Shown here one piece after another: positions 45,614-55,575 of a DNA stretch of 64,000 bases. How positions within the stretch are numbered: position 1 is the first letter of the stretch; every line of letters starts with the position of its first letter. Location: assembly GCA_002308495.1 (NCBI GenBank), contig DBVW01000021.1, positions 26,351 through 90,350 on the forward strand. Reading direction: 5' to 3'. A program made the translations under genes and the position numbers. Source of the DNA: Alphaproteobacteria bacterium UBA1254 (GTDB taxonomy: Bacteria; Pseudomonadota; Alphaproteobacteria; RF32; CAG-239). The notes below the pieces were generated by a model. That model had not been told where the DNA came from. It was given only the letters and a program-made list of their open reading frames with translations, and did no database searches.

Positions 45614-46216
45614 TTAAAAATACTTCCACGCGACCACACTGCGTGACGCGCTGGGGTCTTCGCCGGAGCAATGTTCTGCTGCCTCAGTCATTGTCAAAGG
45701 TCTTGTTTGTCTGTTAACCGTAAAATATTCCGAAGGTTTATGCGGAAAATCAGGCTCTCCGTCACCAGCACCGACCGAAACACCGATTAAACCGATTTTT
45801 TCACCCAGCCCCCAGTCCATTGTTGACAATCCGACACAAGCTTCAACGGGCAAATCACGATAAGTAATCACAAAAGCGGTATGATCCGGACCGCCTTGAA
45901 CAGCCTTATCAAGCGAAATACTAATTCTGCCTTTATAAGGATTCATCAAGGTCCCGTCAGCCCCTCTCATTCTTTGAGTAACCATATTATAACGAGCGGC
46001 CGTATTTTCATCAAAACCTTCATAATCATCTGTTGTGCTGTAAAAACTGCGGATATTCGTCATCATCAGCGAAACTTGCGTAATTGTTTCGTTTAAGCGA
46101 TGCCGGCGCATAGCTTTTGAATAACCGACAATCGAGCCCGACGTAATCACGGCGATAATCGCTAAAACGCCGAGCATCTCAATCATTGAACGTCCGAATT
46201 CATTTTCTTTCGTCAT
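45614..46216 (-). CDS. type IVb-like prepilin (GRSMIE class), copy 2
   Basis: This 200-residue prepilin has a short 8-residue leader ending in Gly8. The mature start is RSMIEMLGVLAIIAVITSG, with Glu at position 5. The globular domain repeats the landmarks of copy 1: SLMMTNIRSFYSTTDDYEGF, NPYKGRISISLDKA, FVITYRDLPVEAC and an ending SEYFTVN, TMTEAAEHCSG, VAWKYF. The two are clearly paralogues, more alike at both ends than in the middle. It lies eight bases after ssb on the same strand, with the GAGG site just behind the ssb stop, so ssb and this pilin may be cotranscribed. Confidence 0.8.
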   Translation of the reverse strand: MTKENEFGRSMIEMLGVLAIIAVITSGSIVGYSKAMRRHRLNETITQVSLMMTNIRSFYSTTDDYEGFDENTAARYNMVTQRMRGADGTLMNPYKGRISISLDKAVQGGPDHTAFVITYRDLPVEACVGLSTMDWGLGEKIGLIGVSVGAGDGEPDFPHKPSEYFTVNRQTRPLTMTEAAEHCSGEDPSASRSVVAWKYF

Positions 46217-46224
46217 GGGGGCCT

Positions 46225-46695
46225 CTAAAACGGAATATCATCATCTAAATCAGTTGCCGGTGCGGAAGAAGGCGCTGCCGCATCCCAACCCGAAGCCGAC
46301 GCCGCAAACGGATCTTCTCCGGCAAACGAAGAATTTCCATCACCTTTTGCATCAAGCATAACGAGTGTTCCGGCATAATTTTGCAAAACAACTTCCGTGG
46401 TGAATTTTTCCTGTCCGCTGTTATCTTCCCAACGTCTTGTCTGAAGCTGTCCTTCCAAATAAACTTTCGAACCTTTGTGCAAATAGCGCTCAGCCGTTTC
46501 GGCAAGTTGCGGATTAAAAATAACCACGCGATGCCACTCTGTCTTTTCCTTCATTTCGCCTGTTGCTTTATCGCGCCAACGATCAGAAGTCGCTAAGTTA
46601 AAATTCACAATCTTGGTTCCGCTCTGAGTGTTTGAAACTCTCGGATCGGCACCCAAATTACCGACCAAAATAACCTTATTAATGCTACCTGCCAT
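46225..46695 (-). CDS. ssb: single-stranded DNA-binding protein
   Basis: A 156-residue SSB with an OB-fold N-terminus (INKVILVGNLGADPRV, FNLATSDRW, EKTEWHRVVIFNPQLAE, GSKVYLEGQLQTRRW) and a disordered Ala/Ser/Pro tail. It ends in DDDIPF, the peptide that docks repair and replication partners. The full-length family pattern is intact. The prepilin copy 2 follows closely on the same strand, an unusual neighbour. Confidence 0.97.
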   Translation of the reverse strand: MAGSINKVILVGNLGADPRVSNTQSGTKIVNFNLATSDRWRDKATGEMKEKTEWHRVVIFNPQLAETAERYLHKGSKVYLEGQLQTRRWEDNSGQEKFTTEVVLQNYAGTLVMLDAKGDGNSSFAGEDPFAASASGWDAAAPSSAPATDLDDDIPF

Positions 46696-46741
46696 ATTTT
46701 TCTTCCTTTTTATAAAATGTTATATTGGAATCACTATAACT

Positions 46742-48691
46742 TTAAGCGACTAATTTTTCAACCTTTTTTAATATTTCATTAACTGTTATGCCGAAAAAGC
46801 CGTAAACATCATCACCTTTGCCCGATGCTCCGAAACAATTCATTCCGATTATTTCGTCGGCATATCTGTCCCAACCAAATGTTGAAGCAGCTTCTACAGC
46901 GAGTCGCGGAGCTTTTCCCAAAACTTGCTGGCGATAATCTTTGCTTTGCTCTTCAAAAAGCTCCATACACGGCATAGATACAACAGCAGCGTGAATACCT
47001 TTTTCTCTAAGCACCTTTTGTGCTTCAACACAAAGCATAACTTCCGAACCGGTTGCAATAAGCGTTACATCGCGCTTCCCTTCACAATCAGAAATAACAT
47101 AAGCGCCTTTCAAACTCAAATTTTCATCAATCGACGTTCTTAAAAGAGGCAGATTCTGACGCGACAAGGCCAAAATCGAAGGCCTTTTCTCGCTCGTCAG
47201 AGCAATTTCCCAAGCTTCGGCCGTTTCAATCACATCGCAAGGTCTGAACGTCAAAATATTCGGCATCGCCCGATATGAAGCCAAATGCTCGACAGGCTGA
47301 TGTGTCGGACCGTCTTCACCCACACCGATAGAATCATGTGTCAAAACATAAATTTCGCGAAGCCCCATCAATGCGGCAAGCCTCATCGCCGGCCTCATAT
47401 AATCCGAAAAAACAAAAAACGTTCCGCCATACGCAATCACACCGCCGTGGAGGACCATACCGTTCATAATCGCCCCCATCGCGTGTTCTCTGATACCGTA
47501 TTTAATATTATTACCGTTAAAATCATGAGAATAAATCGTTTTCATATAGCTTGCAAAAGTCAGATTCGAAGCTGCCAAATCAGCCGACCCGCCGACAATC
47601 TGAGGCACATTTTTAACAATTTCCTCCAAACACATCTGCGAAGCTTTTCTTGTGGCAACTTTCGTTTTTTCCTCTAAAGCTTTTGCTTTTAATTTCTTTA
47701 AATCGGCATCCCAATTTTGCGGCAAAACATCATGAATATAATCATCAAAAGATTTGCCTGCTTTCAAAGCTTCTTTTTTCCAGTTTTCATAGGCCTCTTT
47801 TGACCTTTCGCCGACCTTCCGCCATGCATTTAAAACATCTTGAGGAATTTCAAAAGGCGCATATTTCCAACCCAAATTTTCACGCATCAACGCGGTTTCT
47901 TCCTCTCCTAAAGGCGAACCGTGACATTTTGACGTCCCGCATTTGTTCGGTGCGCCATATCCGATTGTTGTCTTACACGAAATAAGCGTCGGTTTATCCG
48001 ATTTCTGTGCTTTTAAAATAGCCTTTTCAATCTCTTCAAAATTGTGTCCGTCAATTTCAATCGTATTCCAGCCCATCGCCTCAAAACGCCGAATTTGATT
48101 CGTCGAACTTGCGTCATCAACCGTTCCGTCAATCGTAATATTATTATTATCCCAAAAAACGATAAGCTTGTTTAATTTTAAGTGTCCGGCAATCGAAGCT
48201 GCTTCCTCGCTGATGCCCTCCATCAAACAACCGTCGCCCGCAATCACGTATGTAAAGTGATTACAAAGCTCATCTGAAAATTTTGCATTCACAATCCGCT
48301 CTGCAATTGCCATACCGACAGCCGATGAAATACCTTGTCCCAAAGGCCCTGTTGTCATATCAATACCTTCCAGATGTCCGTATTCCGGATGTCCTGCCGT
48401 TTTAGCACCGAGTTGTCTGAAATTTTTAATGTCTGCAAGACTGATATCTTCATAGCCCGTCAAATATAAAAGCGAATACAAAAGCATTGAACCGTGTCCG
48501 GCAGATAAAACAAATCTGTCTCTGTCAAACCATTTCGCATCTTTCGGATAAAATTTCAAAAACTTTGAAAACAAAACGGTTGCCACATCAGCCATACCGA
48601 GAGGCATACCCGGATGTCCGGAATTTGCCTTATTAATTGCATCCACACTCAAAAATCTGACGGCATTAGCCATCAAAACATTTTGTTCCAT
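46742..48691 (-). CDS. tkt: transketolase
   Basis: This 649-residue thiamine diphosphate enzyme of the pentose phosphate pathway transfers two-carbon ketol units. Segments seen include INKANSGHPGMPLGMAD, SAGHGSMLLYSLLYLTGY, GPLGQGISSAVGMA, the TPP site GDGCLMEGISEEA and later YGIREHAMGAIMNG and HDSIGVGEDGPTHQPVEHL. Length is normal. It lies upstream of ssb on the same strand with no evident functional link. Confidence 0.97.
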   Translation of the reverse strand: MEQNVLMANAVRFLSVDAINKANSGHPGMPLGMADVATVLFSKFLKFYPKDAKWFDRDRFVLSAGHGSMLLYSLLYLTGYEDISLADIKNFRQLGAKTAGHPEYGHLEGIDMTTGPLGQGISSAVGMAIAERIVNAKFSDELCNHFTYVIAGDGCLMEGISEEAASIAGHLKLNKLIVFWDNNNITIDGTVDDASSTNQIRRFEAMGWNTIEIDGHNFEEIEKAILKAQKSDKPTLISCKTTIGYGAPNKCGTSKCHGSPLGEEETALMRENLGWKYAPFEIPQDVLNAWRKVGERSKEAYENWKKEALKAGKSFDDYIHDVLPQNWDADLKKLKAKALEEKTKVATRKASQMCLEEIVKNVPQIVGGSADLAASNLTFASYMKTIYSHDFNGNNIKYGIREHAMGAIMNGMVLHGGVIAYGGTFFVFSDYMRPAMRLAALMGLREIYVLTHDSIGVGEDGPTHQPVEHLASYRAMPNILTFRPCDVIETAEAWEIALTSEKRPSILALSRQNLPLLRTSIDENLSLKGAYVISDCEGKRDVTLIATGSEVMLCVEAQKVLREKGIHAAVVSMPCMELFEEQSKDYRQQVLGKAPRLAVEAASTFGWDRYADEIIGMNCFGASGKGDDVYGFFGITVNEILKKVEKLVA

Positions 48692-48705
48692 TTGAACCTC
48701 TTTTC

Positions 48706-49197
48706 TTATTTTGTTTTATATTCTGAATCAGCTCTGATAGCATAAAGCCCGACATAAATATCGGCTTCATGTTCCCCCGCGGGAACGGAAAGTTCACCCG
48801 GTTTCGGTGTATGATATGCTTCTTTTGCGCCTTTAGGCAGCTTAACTTCCGTAAAATATGTTTTCTTACCCAAAAATCTTGCCGGACCTTCGGCTGTCTC
48901 GATATAATAAGAAAAATGAACATCTTCAACGCTTGTATCATCTAAACGCGTTACTCTGAAACGAGGCGCAACAACAGCCTTAACTTTCGAAACACGCTCA
49001 TCAAAATAACAATGTCCGTCATAACCGACAACTTCAATTTTAAATAAATCATAACCGGCGGCTTTTTGAATAATTGATTTGTTTGCACCGTCTATCTGAA
49101 CTTTCGGACAAGAATCCAAACTCTCCGGCTCATAATAATCAACCGGCGCACACGAAGCTAAAAAAGCGCTTGCAATCATTAAAATTTTTGTTTTCAT
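48706..49197 (-). CDS. hypothetical lipoprotein
   Basis: This 163-residue protein has a short signal peptide with a lipobox FLASC (Cys at about residue 16), so it is probably anchored to the outer membrane. The mature part is rich in beta-strand pattern, with FKIEVVGYDGHCYFD, FSYYIETAEGPARFLGKKTYF and VPAGEHEADIYVGL, resembling small periplasmic beta-sandwich proteins. One additional Cys pair may form a disulfide. I do not recognise a named family. It is 14 bases upstream of tkt on the same strand. Confidence 0.65.
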   Translation of the reverse strand: MKTKILMIASAFLASCAPVDYYEPESLDSCPKVQIDGANKSIIQKAAGYDLFKIEVVGYDGHCYFDERVSKVKAVVAPRFRVTRLDDTSVEDVHFSYYIETAEGPARFLGKKTYFTEVKLPKGAKEAYHTPKPGELSVPAGEHEADIYVGLYAIRADSEYKTK

Positions 49198-49235
49198 CAG
49201 TTTTCTCCATAAAATTTTTTTATCATTATATTCGC

Positions 49236-50381
49236 TTATTTTTCATTTGTAAACAACCCAACAAATTCGCTGTGATTAGAATAAACAAACTGGTCAACCA
49301 TCGTCAAACTTTTAAGCTTATACCCTCCGTCGACAAGTGCTTTTCCGTCGCGTGCAAAAGTTGAAGCATTGCAAGAAACGGCTATGATTTTCTGCGGTCT
49401 TTGAGCCTCTTCAATTTTGCAAAATTCTCTGACCTGCTCTTTGGCACCGGCTCTCGGCGGGTCAAACACGATCACGCTTGCGCCTTTTAATTCCTCTTTG
49501 GTTAACGGATACAAAAACAAATTCTTCTGCAAAATCTCAACATTTTGAATCATTTGTTTGTGAAGCGAATGTTTAAACCCCTTTAAAAGAGATTCGCTCA
49601 CATCAACAGACAAAACGTTTGTCTCATCTAAAGCGCTCAGCGCATACGAAAACGTGCCGATTCCGCAAAACAAATCGACCATTTTTCCTCTTGTTTGTCC
49701 GATATATTTTATCACCAAATCAACCAACGCTTTTTCGCCTTCTTTCGAAGCCTGCAAAAAATCCCCCGGCGCCACAAAAACCCGCGCGCCGCTTATTTCA
49801 ATGAACGGCTTTGTTTTTTCAACAATCGGTTCTGCTTCCTGGGTGTGTTTTTTCCGCCACGAAAAACGAATAATCCCTTCATTTTGATTCATAAAATCAA
49901 AAATAACCATACGATGTTCAAGACAAAGCTCGGACTGCGTTTCCAAAACAACATCAAGCCCGTTTTGAGCTTCTAAAACAAGCAAATCACCGCTTTCAAT
50001 CTGTTCGGTTACAAACTTTTTATTTTTCTGTTTTTTTGTAACCCGAACAGAACAAATATCTTTCAAAAAATCTTTTAAAACAGACAGCGCCTCATTAATT
50101 TTCGGCGTCAGCATCAAACATGTTGATACATCTGCAATTTTATCACTTTTGTTTTCATTAAAACCAAACGTCAGTTTTTGATTTTTAAACACAAAAGCAA
50201 AAGCGGCACGCCTTCGTGTGCCGTCCTTCAAAAAAACGGGGGGTTGCCAAATCCCCGACAAATCGCCAAAATTTGCCTCAAGCAAATCACGAACGTTTTT
50301 TTCTTTTTGTGCCTGATAGGTCTTCAAATCCAAATCGCGCCAAAGACACCCGCCGCAATTTTCATGAACGACACACCCCAT
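49236..50381 (-). CDS. RlmD/TrmA-family 23S rRNA or tRNA m5U methyltransferase
   Basis: A 381-residue SAM-dependent RNA uridine methyltransferase. The N-terminus carries the [4Fe-4S] ligands Cys3, Cys9 and Cys12 (ENCGGC) with the fourth probably Cys88, followed by a YQAQKEKNV segment typical of the family; there is no N-terminal TRAM domain. SAM-binding MVDLFCGIGTFSYAL lies near residue 240, FDPPRAGAKEQV near 310 and the catalytic Cys in VSCNAST near 340. The target (rRNA or tRNA) cannot be settled from sequence. Confidence 0.88.
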   Translation of the reverse strand: MGCVVHENCGGCLWRDLDLKTYQAQKEKNVRDLLEANFGDLSGIWQPPVFLKDGTRRRAAFAFVFKNQKLTFGFNENKSDKIADVSTCLMLTPKINEALSVLKDFLKDICSVRVTKKQKNKKFVTEQIESGDLLVLEAQNGLDVVLETQSELCLEHRMVIFDFMNQNEGIIRFSWRKKHTQEAEPIVEKTKPFIEISGARVFVAPGDFLQASKEGEKALVDLVIKYIGQTRGKMVDLFCGIGTFSYALSALDETNVLSVDVSESLLKGFKHSLHKQMIQNVEILQKNLFLYPLTKEELKGASVIVFDPPRAGAKEQVREFCKIEEAQRPQKIIAVSCNASTFARDGKALVDGGYKLKSLTMVDQFVYSNHSEFVGLFTNEK

Positions 50382-50384
50382 TTT

Positions 50385-52040
50385 TTATTCCTCTGAAATA
50401 CGGCTTGTTTCAATTCCGTCAAGAAGCGAAATTTCCTCATTTTCTTCATCAAAAACAGGATGAATTTGTTCTTTTGGTTCCCGAAGTCGGTCCAAATCTT
50501 TAAAATTGTCCAACTCATAAAGCTCAACGCGGTTTCTTCCGTTTTCTTTAGCCATATACATTGCATCATCAGCCATCTTAATCATCAACGAAACCTCATC
50601 GGAAATCCCCGAAGGAGCCACCCCGATACTCACCGTCCATGAAACAGGTTCGCCCGATTCGCTGTAAACGACGGCATTCGCAACAGCATTTTTAAGCCTG
50701 TTAGCCACTGCGACAGCCACTTCTTCGTTAACATCATTTAAAAATGCAACAAACTCCTCACCGCCATAACGCGCAACAACATCATCCGGTCTTAACGACC
50801 TTTCCAAAACATGAGCCAATTCCATCAAAACCTTGTCGCCCGTCTTGTGTCCGTATTTGTCGTTAACATCTTTAAAGTGGTCCGCATCAACCATTAAAAC
50901 GGCAAAATCTTTCTTTTTCAAATGCGCCGTATCAATTCTCTTGGCCACATTTTCTTCAAAATAACGTCTGTTGTAAATCGAGGTCAGCGGATCTCTGTCT
51001 GCCTGATTTTGCAATGCTCTTTCTCTTAATTTTCGGCTTGTAATATCTTGAAATGCCACATAAAGAACCATATCGCCGTTATAATTGATAACATTGGCCG
51101 AAGCAAGCAACCAAAAAGGCGTTGTTCCGAATGATGTTTTAACCAAAACCTCAAAATCCTGAACTTCTTTAATATGCTCCAGTTTTTCAAGAAGCAATCG
51201 TCTGTTATCCGCATCAACAAACAAATCTTTGAAATGATATCTTGAAAGTTCGGTCACATCGAGTTCAAAAAGTTTTAACGCGTTTTTATTGGCAAAAACA
51301 ATCGTATCATCGGTTAACTTTGAAATCAAAATCGGAAAAGGTGAAGCTTTAACGATATTCATCACATTGTCCGAAAAATCCTCTAAGTTTTTTTGAATTT
51401 CTTTTTTATCGAGCGCACAAAACTCCGCAATCATCAAAAAATACGAACCTGCCAAAATCAACAAAAGCGTAAGTGTAAACACATACGAAAAAGGCAGTCC
51501 CAAAAACGTAAAAAATGCCATCTGTTCAAAAAATCCGAACATCACCAGTCCGGCAATGGCAATACCCAAATGGTGTCTCAAATTAGGCTGCGAAACAAAA
51601 GCCAAAAACAAATAAGCCAAACCGATCATCGGCACAATAAGGCTCAAATTCTGCTCCATTTCAGAATTTTTGGCCAAAAACACGGCGTATAAACTCAATA
51701 TTAAACCGATACTGATGAACGAAAACAGGATATGCACCGGCAATTCTTTTGAAAGCAATATATGTGATGAAGCCATCAAAAACAAAACCGTCGCACCGAC
51801 CGTCAAGAACAGCCTCAAAAAGACTAAAATGTCGGTTGAAACGCCGTAATACACAAAAAATGAATTCCGTTTATAAAAACCCGCCGCAATAAAGAAAACA
51901 AAAAGACCAAACCATAAAGCTTTCAGCCCTTTGGCATATTTAAGCGAAGAGGAATACCATGTTGCAAACCCCAAAAAGATGAAAGCGGAAAGTCCGAACA
52001 AAAATTCGGAAATACCGTTAAAAAAGCTAAAGAACAACAT
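50385..52040 (-). CDS. membrane-bound PAS-GGDEF diguanylate cyclase
   Basis: This 551-residue protein has about seven or eight membrane helices (residues 1-205), a PAS domain (about 230-345) and a GGDEF domain (about 365-520). The active site is GGEEF near residue 425, and an intact RxxD inhibitory I-site (RPDD) lies five residues before it, so it should make cyclic di-GMP with product inhibition. RDPLTSIYNRRYF opens the cyclase domain. Cyclic di-GMP often controls pili and adhesion, but no direct link to the pilus locus is shown. No EAL or PilZ protein is visible in the window. Confidence 0.93.
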   Translation of the reverse strand: MLFFSFFNGISEFLFGLSAFIFLGFATWYSSSLKYAKGLKALWFGLFVFFIAAGFYKRNSFFVYYGVSTDILVFLRLFLTVGATVLFLMASSHILLSKELPVHILFSFISIGLILSLYAVFLAKNSEMEQNLSLIVPMIGLAYLFLAFVSQPNLRHHLGIAIAGLVMFGFFEQMAFFTFLGLPFSYVFTLTLLLILAGSYFLMIAEFCALDKKEIQKNLEDFSDNVMNIVKASPFPILISKLTDDTIVFANKNALKLFELDVTELSRYHFKDLFVDADNRRLLLEKLEHIKEVQDFEVLVKTSFGTTPFWLLASANVINYNGDMVLYVAFQDITSRKLRERALQNQADRDPLTSIYNRRYFEENVAKRIDTAHLKKKDFAVLMVDADHFKDVNDKYGHKTGDKVLMELAHVLERSLRPDDVVARYGGEEFVAFLNDVNEEVAVAVANRLKNAVANAVVYSESGEPVSWTVSIGVAPSGISDEVSLMIKMADDAMYMAKENGRNRVELYELDNFKDLDRLREPKEQIHPVFDEENEEISLLDGIETSRISEE

Positions 52041-52256
52041 CTCGACCCCTTCTTCTTATTAAAATTCTTTGGTTATTTTAAATCAAAAGATTAAAATTTT
52101 TATTAAAAAATCCCGCCGAAAGTTACTTTGGCTGTGTCGTTATCTGCATTTTTTCTCATCAAACATTGCGTAAAACGAAAAAAACTGATGATTCTTTCAA
52201 AAAATTTTTGTATAGTATCCGAAGAATTAATTCGAACATATTATAGGACACAAATT

Positions 52257-53438
52257 ATGCAGCCAGATTTTCGTGAACATTATGCCCAAAAATTTCGCTT
52301 AAAACTTGACCGTTTACCGACCAAAGCGACAGACCGTGTTTCGCGTTTGCTTTTGCTTTTGGCTTTTATCTCGGGGCTTATGTTTTTAGCCTTAGGCTCC
52401 TATCTGGTTGGCTTCACTGACCTTTCCGGCACAACTGATTTTGAACGCCATATAACACAGACTTCAATTAAAATTCATTCGTTTATTTCGACTGCGACTT
52501 TTTCATACCTCCTGTTATTTTTAGGGTTAGGCATTGTTTTGGTTTCGCTTTTTCATCTGTTCCGCTCAAAAAAGGTTTCTTTTGACGGACAAACCTTTAT
52601 TGTCAAAGACTTTCCTGTTTTCGGCACGCCTCATTCTTTTGAGGAGCCTCTCTCCAAATATAAGGGGGTTCGTTTGCGCCTAAAATTCTGCCAATACGGT
52701 CTTTTAAGCAAAAACAAATTTATTATTGAGCTTTACCATGATGATCCGAAAAAGATTGTTCCGCTTTATATTTCCATCAACCCCAAGCACATCCGTTCCA
52801 TTTGGAAAGAATATGCCTCCGCGCTCAATCTTCCGCCGATTCATCTTTCCGAAAAAGGCATGGTTGCACACCGTGTAAACGACATGGATCGTTCTTATGC
52901 CGAGGTTGTCAAAGAATGGAATTTACCGAAAGATTTTGTTTTTGAGAAAAAACATTCTAAAGATTTCGCCTGCAAGCAAAGACAAGACAAAAAGCTGATT
53001 AAGGCGCGTCATATTATGTTTGATTTATACAGCGTTTTAAATATTTTCTCAATTATCCTGCTGTCTTTGCTTTTAGGCTACGCATTCTACAATCACTCCA
53101 TCATCATCAAACATATCCCGCTTCATTTGGCGCTCGCCTGCTATGCTCTGATTTTAACGCTGATTGTTTATGCTTTTCTGACACTAATGGTCAAAGATTT
53201 GATGATTATCCACAACAAGCGCATCATTATTTTCAGAAAGCTTTTAGGCTTTGCCATTCAAGATGCCGTTATTCATTTCAGCGACATTAAGAGTATTGAA
53301 ATTCCTTTCACACCCACAACCGGCAGATATGCGCTCCAAATCATCACCAACGAGCAAAACGTTATCGTTTTCAACAAGTTTTCAGCGAATGACTTGCGTT
53401 GGATACGCGGATTTTTGGTTTGTGAAATAATGGAATAA
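52257..53438 (+). CDS. hypothetical membrane protein with PH-like segments
   Basis: The start is ATG 52257, ten bases after an AGGA; the longer reading from 52128 has no ribosome site. The 393-residue product has two pairs of membrane helices (about residues 28-52 and 75-100, then 255-280 and 285-310). After each pair comes a beta-rich soluble part with KKVSFDGQTFIVKDF and MIIHNKRIIIFRKL. These look like paired PH-like domains, as in other bacterial membrane proteins. No family name can be given. It appears to be transcribed alone. Confidence 0.6.
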   Translation: MQPDFREHYAQKFRLKLDRLPTKATDRVSRLLLLLAFISGLMFLALGSYLVGFTDLSGTTDFERHITQTSIKIHSFISTATFSYLLLFLGLGIVLVSLFHLFRSKKVSFDGQTFIVKDFPVFGTPHSFEEPLSKYKGVRLRLKFCQYGLLSKNKFIIELYHDDPKKIVPLYISINPKHIRSIWKEYASALNLPPIHLSEKGMVAHRVNDMDRSYAEVVKEWNLPKDFVFEKKHSKDFACKQRQDKKLIKARHIMFDLYSVLNIFSIILLSLLLGYAFYNHSIIIKHIPLHLALACYALILTLIVYAFLTLMVKDLMIIHNKRIIIFRKLLGFAIQDAVIHFSDIKSIEIPFTPTTGRYALQIITNEQNVIVFNKFSANDLRWIRGFLVCEIME

Positions 53439-53508
53439 AAATAGATTGATAAATATAAAAATTGTTTTATATTGAAATAAACTTATTTTTTAAGCAAAGG
53501 ACAAAAGG

Positions 53509-54234
53509 ATGACTAAAGAAACAAAAAAGACACAGCAAAAAGCAACCCCCTCAACCGTCAAAACGAAAAAGACCGCTGCTTATGACGAAGCAATGGCTGA
53601 TGCTTTTATTATGGAAGTTGATGACGAAGTTAAAAACGACAACCTGAAAGCTTTTTGGAAAAAATACGGTCTGTTTATTGTCTTGTTTGTCATTTTGGTT
53701 TTAAGCATTACCGTTAGTTTTGAAACGATTAAAAACTGGCGTGAAAATCAATTCAGAAAGCAAACCGACACATACATTGCCGCAAATTTAGATCAAAATC
53801 CCCAACAAATGATGGCAGCATTGGAAAAAATCGCTGCGGGCGATCACGGCATTTACAGCGAACTTGCGCGCATCCAAATTTCCGATTTGCTTTTAGAACA
53901 AAACAAAATTGATGATGCCCTTAAAATGCTTCAATCAATTGTTGACAATGACGAGTTAAATCCGCGCATCAGAAATTTAGCCGCGATTAAACTTGCAGCT
54001 CAAAAAATAGACACGGCACCCTTTGCCGAAATTGAAACCTTGTTAAAGCCGGTTGTTGCCGCAGATGATTCTTGGGCACCGATTGCCAAAGAATATATGG
54101 CTCTTTCGGCGATTCAATCCGGCGACCACGAAACGGCACGAAATCTTTATCAAGAGCTCTTGCAGGATTCTCGTATTTCGGACGATTTCAGAAATCGTGT
54201 TCAAGACATGTTAACGGCGCTCTCTGACATCTAA
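53509..54234 (+). CDS. YfgM-like TPR protein
   Basis: This 241-residue protein has a Lys/Thr-rich cytoplasmic start, one membrane helix (about residues 55-73) and a periplasmic helical domain of TPR-like repeats (SELARIQISDLLLEQNKIDDAL and similar). The family is an ancillary subunit of the SecYEG translocon that passes outer-membrane proteins to periplasmic chaperones. It is followed by bamB and der, the conserved yfgM-bamB-der order, which is the strongest support for the name. Confidence 0.82.
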   Translation: MTKETKKTQQKATPSTVKTKKTAAYDEAMADAFIMEVDDEVKNDNLKAFWKKYGLFIVLFVILVLSITVSFETIKNWRENQFRKQTDTYIAANLDQNPQQMMAALEKIAAGDHGIYSELARIQISDLLLEQNKIDDALKMLQSIVDNDELNPRIRNLAAIKLAAQKIDTAPFAEIETLLKPVVAADDSWAPIAKEYMALSAIQSGDHETARNLYQELLQDSRISDDFRNRVQDMLTALSDI

Positions 54235-54247
54235 GAAAGGTTAATCA

Positions 54248-55567
54248 ATGTTTTCTAAATCAAAAATTTTCGGGCTGATATGCTTAGTTTCAGCCCTATG
54301 CGCTTGTTCAAGCCACAAAGAAATTCCCCAAGGGAACAGGATTTCCGTTTGGGCAGAACCGGAACAATTTATCTCAAAAGAAACTTCTGCCGCCACTTCA
54401 TTCAAGCTTTCCGAACCGGTTGAAAACGAAAGCTGGAATCAAACGGGGCTAAACGCCGCACATTTGTTAAAAAACATTGCCGCACAAACAGACATGCACG
54501 AAAGCTGGAGTGCGAGTTTCGGCGAAGGTTCTTCAAAACGAAATCTTCTGCTGAGCGCCCCGATTGTTGCAAACAGCATCGTCTATGCCCAGGATGTTAA
54601 CGCGACGGTTTATGCTTTTGATTTAAAAACGGGCAAACAAATTTTCAAACAAAAGCTCAAAACTTTAAATAAAAACGATTCAAAAAGCGGCTTAAACGGT
54701 GTCGGCTTAGCTTTTAACAACAATCATTTATACGCGCTTGCAGGCTTTGGTTCTGTATTTTCGCTCAACGCCCAAACAGGTGAAATTTTATGGCGGAAAG
54801 ACTTAAAAATTCCGCTCCGAACCGCGCCGACCGCCGCCGATAACAAGCTTTTTGTTCAAACGATAGACAATCAAATTCTTGCTCTTGATGCTCAAAACGG
54901 CGACGAGATATGGGCATATAACATGTCATCGGAAGACACCGTTTTGGCAGGTCTTGCGCCTTCGGCATACAGCCACGAAAAAGAAATTATCGTTGCAGCT
55001 TTTTCAAACGGCGAAATTCAAGCTTTCAATGCGCGCATCGGCTATCCGCTTTGGTCAAATTCTTTAGTCAACACAGGCAAAATCGGCTCTCAAATCGGGC
55101 TTAATGCCATCAAAGCAGCCCCTGTGATTGACGGCGACACGGTTTATGCCGCTGGAACGAATGATTTAACATTGGCCGTAAACATTGAATCGGGCGAGGT
55201 TTTATGGCGCAAACAAATCGGTTCTACAAACACACCGTGCGTTGACAAAGAAGCTCTTTTCATTCTTTCCGATAAATTTGAGCTGATCGCCTTAAACAAA
55301 AAAACGGGGGAAAATCTCTGGTCGACCGAACTTTTCAGCGACCTGAGTTCAAAAGAAAAACGCTCTCTTTATCTCTCGGGTCCCGTTCTCATCAATTCTG
55401 AGCTTATGCTGACATCTTCAAACGGCAAAGTCTTAACCTTTGATGCCCTGACCGGTGCTCAAAAAAACGAGTTGAATTTGCATGAGGACCTGCCTTTTGG
55501 TCCTGTTGCCGCGCAAAAAACAATTATTTTCACAACAAGCGATGCTGATTTAATTGCTTTCAAATAG
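54248..55567 (+). CDS. bamB: BamB outer-membrane assembly lipoprotein
   Basis: A 439-residue lipoprotein with lipobox LCAC (Cys20) followed by PQQ-like beta-propeller repeats. Characteristic blades contain VYAFDLKTGKQIF, VFSLNAQTGEILWRK, ILALDAQNGDEIWAY and AVNIESGEVLWRK. BamB scaffolds the BAM complex, which folds beta-barrel proteins in the outer membrane. It lies between yfgM and der. Confidence 0.9.
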   Translation: MFSKSKIFGLICLVSALCACSSHKEIPQGNRISVWAEPEQFISKETSAATSFKLSEPVENESWNQTGLNAAHLLKNIAAQTDMHESWSASFGEGSSKRNLLLSAPIVANSIVYAQDVNATVYAFDLKTGKQIFKQKLKTLNKNDSKSGLNGVGLAFNNNHLYALAGFGSVFSLNAQTGEILWRKDLKIPLRTAPTAADNKLFVQTIDNQILALDAQNGDEIWAYNMSSEDTVLAGLAPSAYSHEKEIIVAAFSNGEIQAFNARIGYPLWSNSLVNTGKIGSQIGLNAIKAAPVIDGDTVYAAGTNDLTLAVNIESGEVLWRKQIGSTNTPCVDKEALFILSDKFELIALNKKTGENLWSTELFSDLSSKEKRSLYLSGPVLINSELMLTSSNGKVLTFDALTGAQKNELNLHEDLPFGPVAAQKTIIFTTSDADLIAFK

Positions 55568-55575
55568 GAGCGAAA

